Assembly: GCA_023664365.1 (NCBI GenBank)
Contig: JAMPFR010000024.1
Coordinates: 1-44,788 of the forward strand
Reading direction: 5' to 3'
DNA from: Acetatifactor muris
GTDB taxonomy: Bacteria; Bacillota; Clostridia; Lachnospirales; Lachnospiraceae
Length of the DNA stretch: 44,788 nucleotides
Position numbers and translations under genes: made by a program
Part shown: positions 34,870 to 43,413 of the stretch, one piece after another
How the letters are laid out: each line of letters begins with the position of its first letter
Position numbering within the stretch: the first letter of the stretch is position 1
Notes under the pieces: model-generated
The model's input: only the letters and a program-made list of their open reading frames with translations
What the model was told of the DNA's origin: nothing
Database searches by the model: none

Positions 34870-36198
34870 ATGAAGATATTGTTTATATCTCTGGGCTGCG
34901 ATAAGAACCTTGTGGACACGGAAATGATGCTGGGACTGCTGGGCAGGGAGGGATACTCCTTTACGGATGACGAGACGGAAGCGGATATTGTGGTGGTAAA
35001 CACCTGCTGCTTTATCGGAGACGCCAAGGAGGAGAGCATCAACACCCTTCTGGAGATGGCAGAGCTTAAAGATGCAGGGCAGATTAAGGCGCTGATTGCC
35101 GCCGGATGCCTTGCCCAGCGTTACCGGGAGGAGATTCGGAAGGAAATACCGCAGGTGGATGCTGTTGTAGGTATCAACGGGATAAAGGAAATCGCGGACG
35201 CCGTCAGGGAGGCATCGGAAGGCAACGGACAAAATCATTATGGGGAGCCGGACAGTCCTCCCGGAGGTCTGCGGGACAGAGTGCTGACTACGGGAGGCCA
35301 TTATGCCTATCTGAAGATTGCGGAGGGCTGCAATAAGCGATGCACCTACTGCGTTATCCCCGGGGTCAGGGGAAGCTACAGAAGCGTGCCCATGGAGGAA
35401 CTGGAGGAACAGGCGGAGAAGCTGGCGGAACAGGGAGTGCGGGAGCTGATACTGGTGGCCCAGGAGACCACGCTGTACGGCGTTGACTTATACGGGAAAA
35501 AGAGTCTGCCGGAATTACTGCGGAGGCTGACAAAAATAAGCGGCATTTACTGGATTCGGATTTTGTATTGTTATCCCGAGGAAATTACGGATGATCTGAT
35601 TGAAACCATCGCACTGGAGCCAAAGGTGTGTCATTATCTGGATATTCCCATTCAGCATGCCGCAGACGGAGTGCTGAAGCGCATGGGACGTAAGACCCGG
35701 CAGGAAGAGCTGCGCCGGCAGATTGTAAAACTGCGGGAGCGGATTCCCGACATCTGCCTGCGTACTACGCTTATCAGCGGATTTCCCGGAGAGACGGAGG
35801 AGGATTTCCGGGAGCTGTACCGCTTTGTCAATGAGATGGAATTTGACAGGCTGGGCGTTTTCCCCTATTCTCGGGAGGAGGACACGCCGGCGGCGGAAAT
35901 GCCGGATCAGATAGAGGAAGAAGTGAAGGAGTTCCGCAGGGATGAACTGATGGAGCTGCAGCAGGCTGTTTCCTTTGAAAAATCCGAAAATATGGTGGGA
36001 AGAGTGCTGGAGGTCATGGTGGAGGGCAAGGTGGCGGATGAGGATGTGTATGTCACCAGAACCTACCGGGATGCGCCGGGAGTGGACGGTTACCTGTTCC
36101 TGAATACCACAGCCTCATTGATGACCGGAGACTTTGTCAGGGTGCTTGTCACCGATTACAATGAATATGATTTGATAGGAGAAATGTATCATGAGTAA
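34870..36198 (+). CDS. rimO: Ribosomal protein S12 methylthiotransferase
   Basis: A 442-aa radical-SAM enzyme that adds a methylthio group to an Asp of ribosomal protein S12. ATG 34870 follows AGGA. The first iron-sulfur site uses Cys in SLGCDKN, NTCCF and AGCLAQ; the radical-SAM site is CNKRCTYC near residue 155. The TRAM domain ends the protein (about 375-440). RimO rather than MiaB is chosen from the SLGCDKNLVDTE start and length. The end overlaps pgsA by 8 bp. Confidence 0.96.
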   Translation: MKILFISLGCDKNLVDTEMMLGLLGREGYSFTDDETEADIVVVNTCCFIGDAKEESINTLLEMAELKDAGQIKALIAAGCLAQRYREEIRKEIPQVDAVVGINGIKEIADAVREASEGNGQNHYGEPDSPPGGLRDRVLTTGGHYAYLKIAEGCNKRCTYCVIPGVRGSYRSVPMEELEEQAEKLAEQGVRELILVAQETTLYGVDLYGKKSLPELLRRLTKISGIYWIRILYCYPEEITDDLIETIALEPKVCHYLDIPIQHAADGVLKRMGRKTRQEELRRQIVKLRERIPDICLRTTLISGFPGETEEDFRELYRFVNEMEFDRLGVFPYSREEDTPAAEMPDQIEEEVKEFRRDELMELQQAVSFEKSENMVGRVLEVMVEGKVADEDVYVTRTYRDAPGVDGYLFLNTTASLMTGDFVRVLVTDYNEYDLIGEMYHE

Positions 36199-36766
36199 AA
36201 TGAATCTGCCGAACAAACTGACTGTTTTCAGGGTAATACTGATTATTCCCTTTGTGATAATCCTGCTGGGCGGGGAAGCGGGATGGTTTGGTCCGAACCG
36301 CCTGATTCCGGACTGTATTGCGCTGGCTGTTTTTGCCGTGGCAAGCCTGACGGATCTGATAGACGGCAAGATTGCCCGCAAATACAACCTGGTAACAAAT
36401 TTCGGAAAATTTATGGATCCCCTTGCGGATAAGCTTCTTGTGAGCGCGGCGCTGATTGCGCTGGTGGACATGGGGCGGATCCCGTCCTGGGTGGTGATTA
36501 TCATTATCAGCCGGGAGTTTATCATCAGCGGCTTTCGTCTGATAGCATCTGACAATCATGTGGTGATTGCCGCCAGTTACTGGGGAAAGTTTAAAACCAC
36601 CTTTCAGATGGTTATGGTGTGCCTTATGATTGTGAATCTGGGGGCAATGTTTTCCTGGGTGCAGATAGTGACGGACATTGTCATGTGGATAGCCCTGGCG
36701 CTGACGGTGATTTCCCTGGCGGATTATCTGGTGAAAAATAAGGATGTAATGAAGGAACAGAAGTGA
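36191..36766 (+). CDS. pgsA: CDP-diacylglycerol-glycerol-3-phosphate 3-phosphatidyltransferase
   Basis: A 191-aa membrane enzyme making phosphatidylglycerol phosphate, the first step to phosphatidylglycerol and cardiolipin. It opens NLPNKLTVFRVILIIPFVI, and the CDP-alcohol phosphotransferase motif D-G-x2-A-R-x8-G-x3-D-x3-D is complete (DGKIARKYN to FMDPLADK, about residues 58-80). Five or six membrane segments are seen. It overlaps rimO, and cinA follows after 61 bp, the usual order in Clostridia. Confidence 0.96.
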   Translation: MSKMNLPNKLTVFRVILIIPFVIILLGGEAGWFGPNRLIPDCIALAVFAVASLTDLIDGKIARKYNLVTNFGKFMDPLADKLLVSAALIALVDMGRIPSWVVIIIISREFIISGFRLIASDNHVVIAASYWGKFKTTFQMVMVCLMIVNLGAMFSWVQIVTDIVMWIALALTVISLADYLVKNKDVMKEQK

Positions 36767-36827
36767 GAAAATGTAACCGGGAGAACGGTTGAGGGTCATG
36801 TGGGATAATAAAGGAAACGAGGAGCGT

Positions 36828-38096
36828 ATGACGGTAGAATTAATTTGTGTGGGGACGGAGCTGCTGCTGGGAAATATTGTGAATACCAACGCGGCATATC
36901 TTGCGGAGAAATGTGCGGAACTGGGGCTTGCCTGTTATTTTCAGACAGTGGTGGGGGACAACAGGGAGCGTTTGAGCCTGGTGCTGAGGACGGCGCTGGA
37001 GCGCTCCGATGTGGTTATCCTTTCGGGAGGCCTGGGGCCTACGGAGGATGATTTGACAAAGGAGGTGGCTGCGGAGGTCTGCGGAAAGCAGCTTGTCATG
37101 CACAATCCCAGCAAAAAAGCCATTAAGAAATATTTTGAGCAGCGGGGCGTCAGACCCACGGACAACAACTGGAAGCAGGCCATGCTTCCGGAGGGCTGTA
37201 TTGTGCTGGAAAATCATAACGGCACTGCGCCCGGCGCCGTGATGGAGCTGGAAAACGCAAAGGTAGTGCTGCTTCCCGGGCCGCCGAACGAGCTGTGCCC
37301 CATGTTTGAGGAAAGCGTCATGCCTTATCTGGCAGGACTGACGGCTCATGTCATCTGCTCCCAGACGGTGAAAATCTGCGGCATAGGGGAGAGCAGAGCG
37401 GAGACCATGGTAAAGGATTTGATTGACGCACAGACGAATCCCACCATAGCTACCTATGCAAAGACAGGAGAGGTACATATCAGAGTCACCGCCGGCGCGG
37501 AGGATCAAAAAGCGGCAATGAAGCTGATTAAACCGGTGGTAAAGGAGCTGAAGAGCCGGTTTGGAAATGACATATATTCCACAGAGGAGGATACCACGCT
37601 GGAGAAAGCGGTGGTAGATCTTCTGCGGGCAAACGGTCTCACCGTTACCTGCGCGGAGTCCTGTACAGGGGGTCTGCTTTCGGCCAGGCTGATTAACGTG
37701 CCGGGGGCGTCGGATATTTACAAGTCCGGTGTTATCACCTATTCCAATAAGGCCAAGCGCAGATTCTTAGGGGTGAAGAAGTCAACCCTTCAGAAGCACG
37801 GGGCCGTCAGCCAGCAGACGGCGGAGGAAATGGCAAAGGGAGCGGCGCTTTTGCTGAAGGCGGATGCGGCTGTAGCGGTGACAGGGCTGGCCGGGCCGGA
37901 CGGAGGAACGGAGGAAAAGCCTGTGGGCCTCGTGTACATTGCCTGCAGCGTTAAGGGACAGCTTACGGTGAAAAAGTATCAGTTTTCCGGCAGCCGCAGT
38001 AAGATTCGGGATTCTGCCGTGTCCGCGGCGCTGGCGCTGCTGCGGGGCTGTATACTGGAATATTTCAGCAAGGTGATCTTCGGGAAGAAGGACTGA
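36828..38096 (+). CDS. cinA: CinA family protein (competence/damage-inducible)
   Basis: A 422-aa two-domain protein. ATG 36828 follows GAGGAG; an earlier in-frame start at 36789 would add a poorly conserved lead. The N-terminal MoCF-type domain (VELICVGTELLLGNIVNTNA, GGLGPTEDD) is followed from about residue 255 by the C-terminal CinA/PncC domain (TCAESCTGGLLSARL, YSNKAK, GLAGPDGGTEEKPVGLV), a nicotinamide-nucleotide amidohydrolase type. In many Firmicutes cinA is next to recA; here three other genes lie between. Confidence 0.95.
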   Translation: MTVELICVGTELLLGNIVNTNAAYLAEKCAELGLACYFQTVVGDNRERLSLVLRTALERSDVVILSGGLGPTEDDLTKEVAAEVCGKQLVMHNPSKKAIKKYFEQRGVRPTDNNWKQAMLPEGCIVLENHNGTAPGAVMELENAKVVLLPGPPNELCPMFEESVMPYLAGLTAHVICSQTVKICGIGESRAETMVKDLIDAQTNPTIATYAKTGEVHIRVTAGAEDQKAAMKLIKPVVKELKSRFGNDIYSTEEDTTLEKAVVDLLRANGLTVTCAESCTGGLLSARLINVPGASDIYKSGVITYSNKAKRRFLGVKKSTLQKHGAVSQQTAEEMAKGAALLLKADAAVAVTGLAGPDGGTEEKPVGLVYIACSVKGQLTVKKYQFSGSRSKIRDSAVSAALALLRGCILEYFSKVIFGKKD

Positions 38097-38180
38097 ATAA
38101 ATTACGCTGCATCGTTCCGGGCCGCAAGATAAGAGACACAGGCTGATATATGACAGTTATTTAATAAAAGCGGGGAGCGG

Positions 38181-39425
38181 TCATTTGAATCCCTCAATCA
38201 GGCGCTGTGCCTCTGCCAGGGAAATATTCCTTGTCCTTGCGATATCGGCAAGGTCTTCATACTCATATTTGCAGCGTGTGACGCCATATCCGGATGAAAC
38301 CTTCCGCCGAACCCTTCCATAAGGAGTATCCAGCGTTTCGATCTGCCGGTTGAGAGTATGACGGCGGGTTATGACTTCGCGGATACCGATTGTGGTTGTA
38401 TGCCTGAACAGCAGAGTAATGATGTGTTCTTTGTTTTCCGGTGAGCAGATTACCCGGATCAGTGTACCGGGACGAGATTTTTTCATACCGACAGGGACTG
38501 TGTACACTTCAAACGCACCGCCTTCAAACAGACGTTCCGCTGCGAAGCCCACAGCTTCCGCCGTCATATCATCAACATTGCAGGAAAGCTCCAGAACAGT
38601 GTTTGCGGCAGATTCACATTCACCCAGCATTGCTCTTACACAATTTGCAGCAGTAAAATCCTTTTTTCCCATACCATATCCGACAGACTGCACTTTCATC
38701 ACGGGCATATCGCCAAAACGGGTTGCAAAATATTTGAGTAAGGCAGCGCCTGTGGGGGTACACAATTCCCCCTTGATTCCACCGCTGTAGATAGGGACGT
38801 CTTTCAGAATATAGGCGGCAGCAGGAGCAGGAACAGGCAGAATGCCGTGAGCGCATTTAACATGGCCGCTTCCCACATGGATGGGAGAAACAATGATTTC
38901 ATCCGGATTCAGTCTGTCTATCAAAAGGCAGACTGACACAATATCTGCAATGGCGTCTTTTGTGCCAACCTCGTGAAAGTGTATTTCTGTAACCGGCATA
39001 CCATGGACATGGCTTTCCGCCTCTGCAAGCAGCCGATATACAGAAAGAACATTGTTTCTGACTGTTTCGGGCAGGGGTAAAGCTGTTACCAGGGATTCAA
39101 TATCCCCCAGGCTGCTGTGACTGTGGTGTGCCGTTTCGCCAGGGTGGGAATGTTTATGGTCATGATGATGCTCATGTTCATGATGATGTTCATGATGATG
39201 TTCATGTATTCCTTCACCTTCTTCCGTACCGTCAACTCGAACGGAAATGTGCGTGCCGGTAATGCCGCACTTTACGGAAGCTTCTTTCAGGATCTGAACA
39301 TCGGGAATACCCAGAGCATTCAGTTCGGAAATAAATGCGTCCGGCTCCGGTAAAAGCTCCACCAGCGCTGAAGCCAGCATATCACCGGCAGCGCCCATAC
39401 CGCAATCTAAGTATAATGTTTTCAT
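38181..39425 (-). CDS. larC: LarC-type nickel-pincer cofactor biosynthesis protein (DUF111)
   Basis: A 414-aa single uninterrupted frame. The family inserts nickel into the pyridinium-dithiodicarboxylate pincer cofactor of lactate racemase and related enzymes. It opens LYLDCGMGAAGDMLASALVE, carries a His-rich loop at about residues 75-105 (repeats of HEHHH and HDHKHSH), and then FHEVGTKDAIADIV, GVGYGMG-like and ANCVRAMLGE blocks. In some lactobacilli larC is split and needs a frameshift; here it is not. No larA, larB or larE is present in the window, so it is an orphan locally. Start ATG 39425 follows TGGAGGTCC. Confidence 0.93.
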   Translation of the reverse strand: MKTLYLDCGMGAAGDMLASALVELLPEPDAFISELNALGIPDVQILKEASVKCGITGTHISVRVDGTEEGEGIHEHHHEHHHEHEHHHDHKHSHPGETAHHSHSSLGDIESLVTALPLPETVRNNVLSVYRLLAEAESHVHGMPVTEIHFHEVGTKDAIADIVSVCLLIDRLNPDEIIVSPIHVGSGHVKCAHGILPVPAPAAAYILKDVPIYSGGIKGELCTPTGAALLKYFATRFGDMPVMKVQSVGYGMGKKDFTAANCVRAMLGECESAANTVLELSCNVDDMTAEAVGFAAERLFEGGAFEVYTVPVGMKKSRPGTLIRVICSPENKEHIITLLFRHTTTIGIREVITRRHTLNRQIETLDTPYGRVRRKVSSGYGVTRCKYEYEDLADIARTRNISLAEAQRLIEGFK

Positions 39426-39451
39426 TTTGGACCTCCATCGTTACGGCTATT

Positions 39452-39481
39452 ATCATAAAATAAATCCTCCGGATTTGTCAA
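39452..39481 (-). promoter_or_regulatory. larC promoter with a dyad in the spacer
   Basis: On the minus strand TTGACA (39481-39476) and TATGAT (39457-39452) have an 18-nt spacer. A perfect dyad AAATCC-TCC-GGATTT (39462-39476) fills the spacer next to the -35 box, as expected for a repressor site; a metal-responsive regulator is possible but not shown. Confidence 0.65.
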
Positions 39482-39555
39482 GAATTCCTCATGGGTCTTA
39501 AAAGGCACATCAATATTCTGCACGGGAATTGACTGATGACTTTTCCACCCGTTTA

Positions 39556-39564
39556 TGCTAATAT
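39556..39564 (+). promoter_or_regulatory. Possible extended -10 promoter of the REC-synthetase gene
   Basis: ATGCTAATAT holds TGC followed by TAATAT (39559-39564), an extended -10 element; no good -35 box lies at 17 nt. A bulged inverted repeat, TTCCATGT with ACATGTGGAA (about 39578-39607), would form a stem-loop in the leader. Confidence 0.4.
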
Positions 39565-39632
39565 ATAAAACAGCAGATTCCATGTAAATAAACATATAAC
39601 ATGTGGAAAAATAGAACGGGACTTGGACAGAG

Positions 39633-40706
39633 ATGCAAAAGATATTGGTAGTGGACGACGAGGAAACAAACCGCGAGTTGCTGCGGGCCATACTGGAAGA
39701 CAGCTATACGGTGGTGACGGCGGAGGATGGGGAAAAGGCCCTGCAGGAGCTGCAGGAATATCATAAGGAAACGGCGGCGGTTCTTCTGGATCTGCAGATG
39801 CCGAATACGGACGGCTTTGCGGTGATAGAGGAACTGAAAAGGAACGGCTGGATAGACAGAATTCCGGTACTCATTATAAGCGGCGATAAAAACGTTACAA
39901 TCGAGAGCCGATGCTTTGAGCAGGGGGTTTCTGATTTTATCCATAAGCCCTTTGAGGCGGCCATCGTCAGGAACAGGGTTAAAAGCTCCATTGATTTGTT
40001 TGGCCGTAAAAACGGCCTGGAGCAAAAGGTGGAAGAGCAGGCGGTAACGCTGGAAAGGCAGTCGCAGATTATCCGGCTGCAGGAAGAAAAGCTGAGCCAG
40101 GCAAAGCCCTTTAACAAGCTGATGTTGGAGTATCGTTCTGCGATGATGGAAATTGAGACAAGGCTTAAGGTGCTGAACGCGGTGTTTTCCGAGGAATATA
40201 ACAGAAATCCTTTTGAGTCTATCCGGAGCAGGCTGAAATCGCCGGAGAGTATTGCCAGAAAGCTGGAGAAGAAGGGATATCCTCTTACTCTGGAGAATAT
40301 AAAGGAGTATGTGACGGATGTGGCGGGGCTGCGTGTAATCTGCTCTTTTCCGGATGATATTTACCGGCTGGCAGATCTGTTGATTGAGCAGGATGATATA
40401 ATACTGCTGAGGTCAAAGGATTATATCAAGACGCCTAAGCCCAACGGCTACCGAAGCCTTCACCTCACCTTAAGCGTACCGCTTTTCCTGCCGGATGAAA
40501 AGAAGTATGTGAAGGCGGAGGTGCAGTTCCGTACCATTGCCATGGATTTCTGGGCAAGTCTGGAGCATAAGCTGAAATATAAGAAAGATGATTTGGCGGG
40601 CGCGGATGAGATTGAGCAGCAGCTGAAGGTATGCGCGGACTCCATTGAGGAGTTGGATTACCGGATGCAGGAGATACGGGATAAAATCTATGGTTCCGGG
40701 GAATAA
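39633..40706 (+). CDS. Response regulator receiver fused to a (p)ppGpp synthetase domain
   Basis: A 357-aa fusion. Residues 1-120 are a complete REC domain: acidic pair D8-D9, phosphoacceptor D53 in LLDLQMP, switch Ser83 in LIISGDK and Lys105 in HKPF. A helical linker (about 120-165) leads to a RelA/SpoT synthetase domain (about 165-350) most like small alarmone synthetases of the RelQ type: SRLKSPESIARKLEKKG, metal Asp229 in VTDVAGLRV, KDYIKTPKPNGYRSLHL (262-278) and Glu297 in AEVQFRTIAMDFWASLEHKL. No hydrolase (HD) domain is present. The prediction is pyrophosphate transfer from ATP to GDP or GTP, gated by phosphorylation. No sensor kinase lies nearby. The ribosome binding site is weak. Confidence 0.92.
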   Translation: MQKILVVDDEETNRELLRAILEDSYTVVTAEDGEKALQELQEYHKETAAVLLDLQMPNTDGFAVIEELKRNGWIDRIPVLIISGDKNVTIESRCFEQGVSDFIHKPFEAAIVRNRVKSSIDLFGRKNGLEQKVEEQAVTLERQSQIIRLQEEKLSQAKPFNKLMLEYRSAMMEIETRLKVLNAVFSEEYNRNPFESIRSRLKSPESIARKLEKKGYPLTLENIKEYVTDVAGLRVICSFPDDIYRLADLLIEQDDIILLRSKDYIKTPKPNGYRSLHLTLSVPLFLPDEKKYVKAEVQFRTIAMDFWASLEHKLKYKKDDLAGADEIEQQLKVCADSIEELDYRMQEIRDKIYGSGE

Positions 40707-40812
40707 GGAGAGGCATTTCCGAAAAAGTAAGATTTTTTGTCCATAAAGGCATAAAAAGATAGCATACAAGTGGAATTGCTGTGATGCATCAATGGAATGG
40801 AGGAAATAAAAT

Positions 40813-41340
40813 ATGCAAGTCAAAGCGATTACAGTAAATGCGGCAGAGATGATGACAGAAAGACAGAGTATTCCGGGGAACGGTATTCAGGCGCAGGCAG
40901 AGAGCAATTATATGTTTGCTCCGGAGTGCAAGGTAACGATTTCCAGAGAAGGTAGGAACTTAAGCAGACAGCAGATGGCTCAAGCCGAATCAAACGTTCA
41001 AAGTACCAAGAGCGTTGCAGTGGAAAGTAATCCGTTAAGCAAACAGGAGGAGACGAAAGGATTACGGGAAAATCTGATGGAAATGTTCCGGGAGATAGGG
41101 CTTTCCGGACAGAATCTTCTTGACAGGGTGGATGAGGTCTATAGCAAAATGTGCAGGCCGTCTCATGGGGATTTGCAGTTTTCACTGAATGAATCCTCAG
41201 AAGAAGCGATGGCGGCAGTGAAAGAGCTTGCGCAGAAAGCCGGGAAGGTGGAGGATATAACGGTTGACCCCTCCAGGGCGAAGGATCTCATACAGGCAGC
41301 GCAGGAATATTCCCTGGTTATGCCGGGGAGAACAGAGTAA
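40813..41340 (+). CDS. Hypothetical protein, 175 aa, no recognised domain
   Basis: A soluble, hydrophilic 175-aa protein with a good ribosome binding site (TGGAGGAAA). The first 70 residues are Gln/Ser/Asn-rich and look disordered; they contain CKVTISREGRNLSRQQ, a motif I associate with uncharacterised clostridial proteins. Residues 80-170 look helical (LRENLMEMFREIGLSGQNLLDRVDEVYSKM). No signal peptide or membrane segment is seen. It lies 106 bp after the REC-synthetase gene with a possible weak promoter between (TTGTCC at 40737, TAGCAT at 40760), and a strong terminator follows. I cannot assign a function. Confidence 0.8.
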   Translation: MQVKAITVNAAEMMTERQSIPGNGIQAQAESNYMFAPECKVTISREGRNLSRQQMAQAESNVQSTKSVAVESNPLSKQEETKGLRENLMEMFREIGLSGQNLLDRVDEVYSKMCRPSHGDLQFSLNESSEEAMAAVKELAQKAGKVEDITVDPSRAKDLIQAAQEYSLVMPGRTE

Positions 41341-41365
41341 GCAGTAGTGATGCAAAAATTTTATT

Positions 41366-41394
41366 TCAGGTTTGCTTCGGCAAACCTGATTTTT
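41366..41394 (+). terminator. Strong intrinsic terminator
   Basis: T-CAGGTTTGC (41366-41375), a TTCG tetraloop and GCAAACCTG-A (41380-41389) form a 10-bp perfect stem followed by TTTTT (41390-41394). It ends the transcript of the 175-aa gene. The rest of the gene-free stretch 41341-41649 holds the recA promoter and LexA sites. Confidence 0.92.
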
Positions 41395-41576
41395 CGCTTG
41401 CAGAAGTTTTTGTTCTATGTTACACTTTTTTTGTCTGATACTTCGCGTAATTCTTATCTGTATCGGTGTAGAGGCATTTCGCCGTCTGTTTCAGAAAAAT
41501 AATGAATAAAAAATGGAGGTGAATGCCATTGAGGGAGTTTTAAGGGACTTGGACTGTGATAAAATGCAAAATGTAA

Positions 41577-41605
41577 TTGACAAACAAGAACAAATGTTTT
41601 ATTCT
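41577..41605 (+). promoter_or_regulatory. recA promoter
   Basis: TTGACA (41577-41582) and TATTCT (41600-41605) with a 17-nt spacer. The expected start is near 41612, about 38 nt before the recA ATG. LexA-like sites lie in the spacer and just after the start. Confidence 0.75.
41588..41599. promoter_or_regulatory. Second, imperfect LexA-like box in the recA promoter spacer
   Basis: GAAC-AAAT-GTTT (41588-41599) differs from GAAC-N4-GTTC at the final base. It lies between the -35 and -10 boxes, where bound LexA would block polymerase. Confidence 0.5.
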
Positions 41606-41616
41606 TAGAACAGAGA

Positions 41617-41628
41617 GAACGTTTGTTC
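41617..41628. promoter_or_regulatory. LexA (SOS) operator of recA
   Basis: GAAC-GTTT-GTTC (41617-41628) matches the Firmicutes SOS-box core GAAC-N4-GTTC exactly, flanked by AGA and TG. It lies just past the expected transcription start, 22 bp before the recA ATG. recA is the classic LexA target, which supports the call. LexA itself is not in the window. Confidence 0.85.
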
Positions 41629-41649
41629 TGTATGAAAAGGAGATTCCAG

Positions 41650-42747
41650 ATGGAAAAAGATGAAAAACTGAAAGCATTAGACGCGGCAATCAGCCAGATT
41701 GAGAAGCAGTACGGAAAGGGAGCGGTCATGAAGCTGGGAGACCCTTCCGCACAGATGAATGTAGAGACGATTCCCACCGGTTCCCTGAGCCTTGATATTG
41801 CGTTGGGGCTGGGAGGCATTCCCAAGGGGAGGATCGTGGAGATATACGGCCCGGAATCCAGCGGTAAGACCACCGTCACCCTGCATATGATTGCGGAGGT
41901 GCAGAAAAGGGGCGGCATTGCCGGCTTCATTGATGCAGAGCATGCGTTGGATCCGGTCTATGCAAAGAATATCGGCGTGGATATTGACAATCTGTATATT
42001 TCCCAGCCGGATAACGGCGAACAGGCTCTGGAAATCACAGAGACCATGGTTCGTTCCGGCGCCATTGACATAGTTGTTGTAGACTCTGTGGCAGCGCTTG
42101 TGCCGAAAGCGGAGATTGACGGCGATATGGGCGACAGCCATGTGGGTCTGCAGGCCCGGCTGATGTCCCAGGCCCTGCGGAAGCTGACTGCCGTAATCAG
42201 CAAATCCAACTGTACGGTTGTGTTTATCAATCAGCTTCGTGAGAAGGTGGGCGTGATGTTCGGTAATCCGGAGACTACCACCGGCGGCCGGGCGCTGAAG
42301 TTTTATTCTTCCGTGCGTCTGGATGTGCGCCGTATTGAATCTTTAAAGCAGGGCGGTGAGGTTATCGGAAACCGTACCCGCGTGAAGGTAGTGAAGAATA
42401 AGATTGCGCCGCCCTTTAAGGAGGCTGAGTTCGACATTATGTTCGGCGAGGGTATTTCCAAAGAAGGAGATATTCTGGATCTGGCGGCGGATCTGAATGT
42501 TGTGGTAAAATCAGGCGCCTGGTATGCCTATGAGGGCAATAAGATCGGCCAGGGCCGGGAGAATGCAAAGCAGTACCTGAAGGACAACCCGGAGGTGTGC
42601 AGCGAGGTCAGCCGAAAGGTCAGGGAGCATTACGGTTTTGACGGTGCGAAGACCGAAGCGGAAGCAGCCGGAGGAAAGAAGCCTGCGGACGGGGGAGAGA
42701 AAGCGGCGCCGGAAACGGAAAAGCCCTTGAAAAAGAAAGAGTCATAA
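41650..42747 (+). CDS. recA: Recombinase RecA
   Basis: A 365-aa strand-exchange protein and LexA co-protease. ATG 41650 follows AAAGGAG; the in-frame ATGs upstream lie on the LexA box. Walker A is [11 protein letters not shown] near residues 66-73, Walker [15 protein letters not shown], loop 1 [20 protein letters not shown] and loop 2 [21 protein letters not shown]. The C-terminal tail is acidic then Lys-rich (KPLKKKES). recX follows after 42 bp, and the two are probably co-induced by DNA damage. Confidence 0.98.
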   Translation: MEKDEKLKALDAAISQIEKQYGKGAVMKLGDPSAQMNVETIPTGSLSLDIALGLGGIPKGRIVEIYGPESSGKTTVTLHMIAEVQKRGGIAGFIDAEHALDPVYAKNIGVDIDNLYISQPDNGEQALEITETMVRSGAIDIVVVDSVAALVPKAEIDGDMGDSHVGLQARLMSQALRKLTAVISKSNCTVVFINQLREKVGVMFGNPETTTGGRALKFYSSVRLDVRRIESLKQGGEVIGNRTRVKVVKNKIAPPFKEAEFDIMFGEGISKEGDILDLAADLNVVVKSGAWYAYEGNKIGQGRENAKQYLKDNPEVCSEVSRKVREHYGFDGAKTEAEAAGGKKPADGGEKAAPETEKPLKKKES

Positions 42748-42789
42748 GGAGGGGTAAAAGCCTCCGGAGAGAAAGTGCAGGAGCAGTTC

Positions 42790-43413
42790 ATGAAGGTTAC
42801 GGCGTTGGAGGATCTGTCCCGTTCCCGCAGTAAAGTATATATTGACGGAGAGTTCGCCTTTGTGCTGTACAGGGGCGAGCTGCACCGTTATCACTTGCAG
42901 GTGGGAGAGGAGATTGTACAGGAGGATTATGATGAAATCCGAAATCAGGTGCTGCCGAAGCGGGCGAAGCTCCGGGCCATGAATCTGCTGGCAAAGCGGG
43001 AGTATACCGAGAAGCAGCTGTATGACAAGCTGAAAGAGGGATTTTATCCCCCGGAGATAATCCGGGAAGCCCTTGACTATGTGGCAGGATTTCATTACAC
43101 AGATGATTTGCGCTATGCCTGCGGCTATATTGCAGATCATGAGGATTCCAGAAGCAGGAGACGGATTGAGCAGGATTTGATTGGAAAGGGAATTGACAGG
43201 GCTACGCTGGAGCGTGCCTGGGCTAAATGGGAAGAGCAGGGAGGAAGCCAGGACGAGGCTGCCATGATTCAGGCGCTGCTGAAAAAGCGGGGATATGATG
43301 CTGAATATGCAGATATTCGCGAGAGGCAGAAAACCTACGCATTCCTTATCAGAAAAGGCTTTTCCGGCGATGCGGTTAAAAAGGCTTTAAAAGCGGATGA
43401 TATTGACACTTGA
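42790..43413 (+). CDS. recX: Regulatory protein RecX
   Basis: A 207-aa protein that modulates RecA filaments. I place the start at ATG 42790 (GGAG six bases upstream) over GTG 42775. It contains the repeated three-helix units of the family, for example LLAKREYTEKQLYDKLKEGF near residue 65 and DEDSRSRRRIEQDLIGKGI-like sequence near 120 (HEDSRSRRRIEQDL). Length is normal. It lies directly after recA, the classic arrangement. Confidence 0.94.
   Translation: MKVTALEDLSRSRSKVYIDGEFAFVLYRGELHRYHLQVGEEIVQEDYDEIRNQVLPKRAKLRAMNLLAKREYTEKQLYDKLKEGFYPPEIIREALDYVAGFHYTDDLRYACGYIADHEDSRSRRRIEQDLIGKGIDRATLERAWAKWEEQGGSQDEAAMIQALLKKRGYDAEYADIRERQKTYAFLIRKGFSGDAVKKALKADDIDT

Noticed and set aside
38097-38180. 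Terminator between the convergent cinA and larC genes
   Set aside because: No stem longer than five pairs with a T-run was found on either strand.
39160-39205. ATG/CAT triplet repeats as a microsatellite
   Set aside because: They code for the His-rich loop of LarC in frame and are explained by it.
41514-41609. Small ORF of about 31 codons (MEVNAIEGVLRDLDCDK and on) before recA
   Set aside because: No ribosome binding site precedes its ATG; it runs through the recA -35, LexA half-site and -10 elements, so it is most likely chance.
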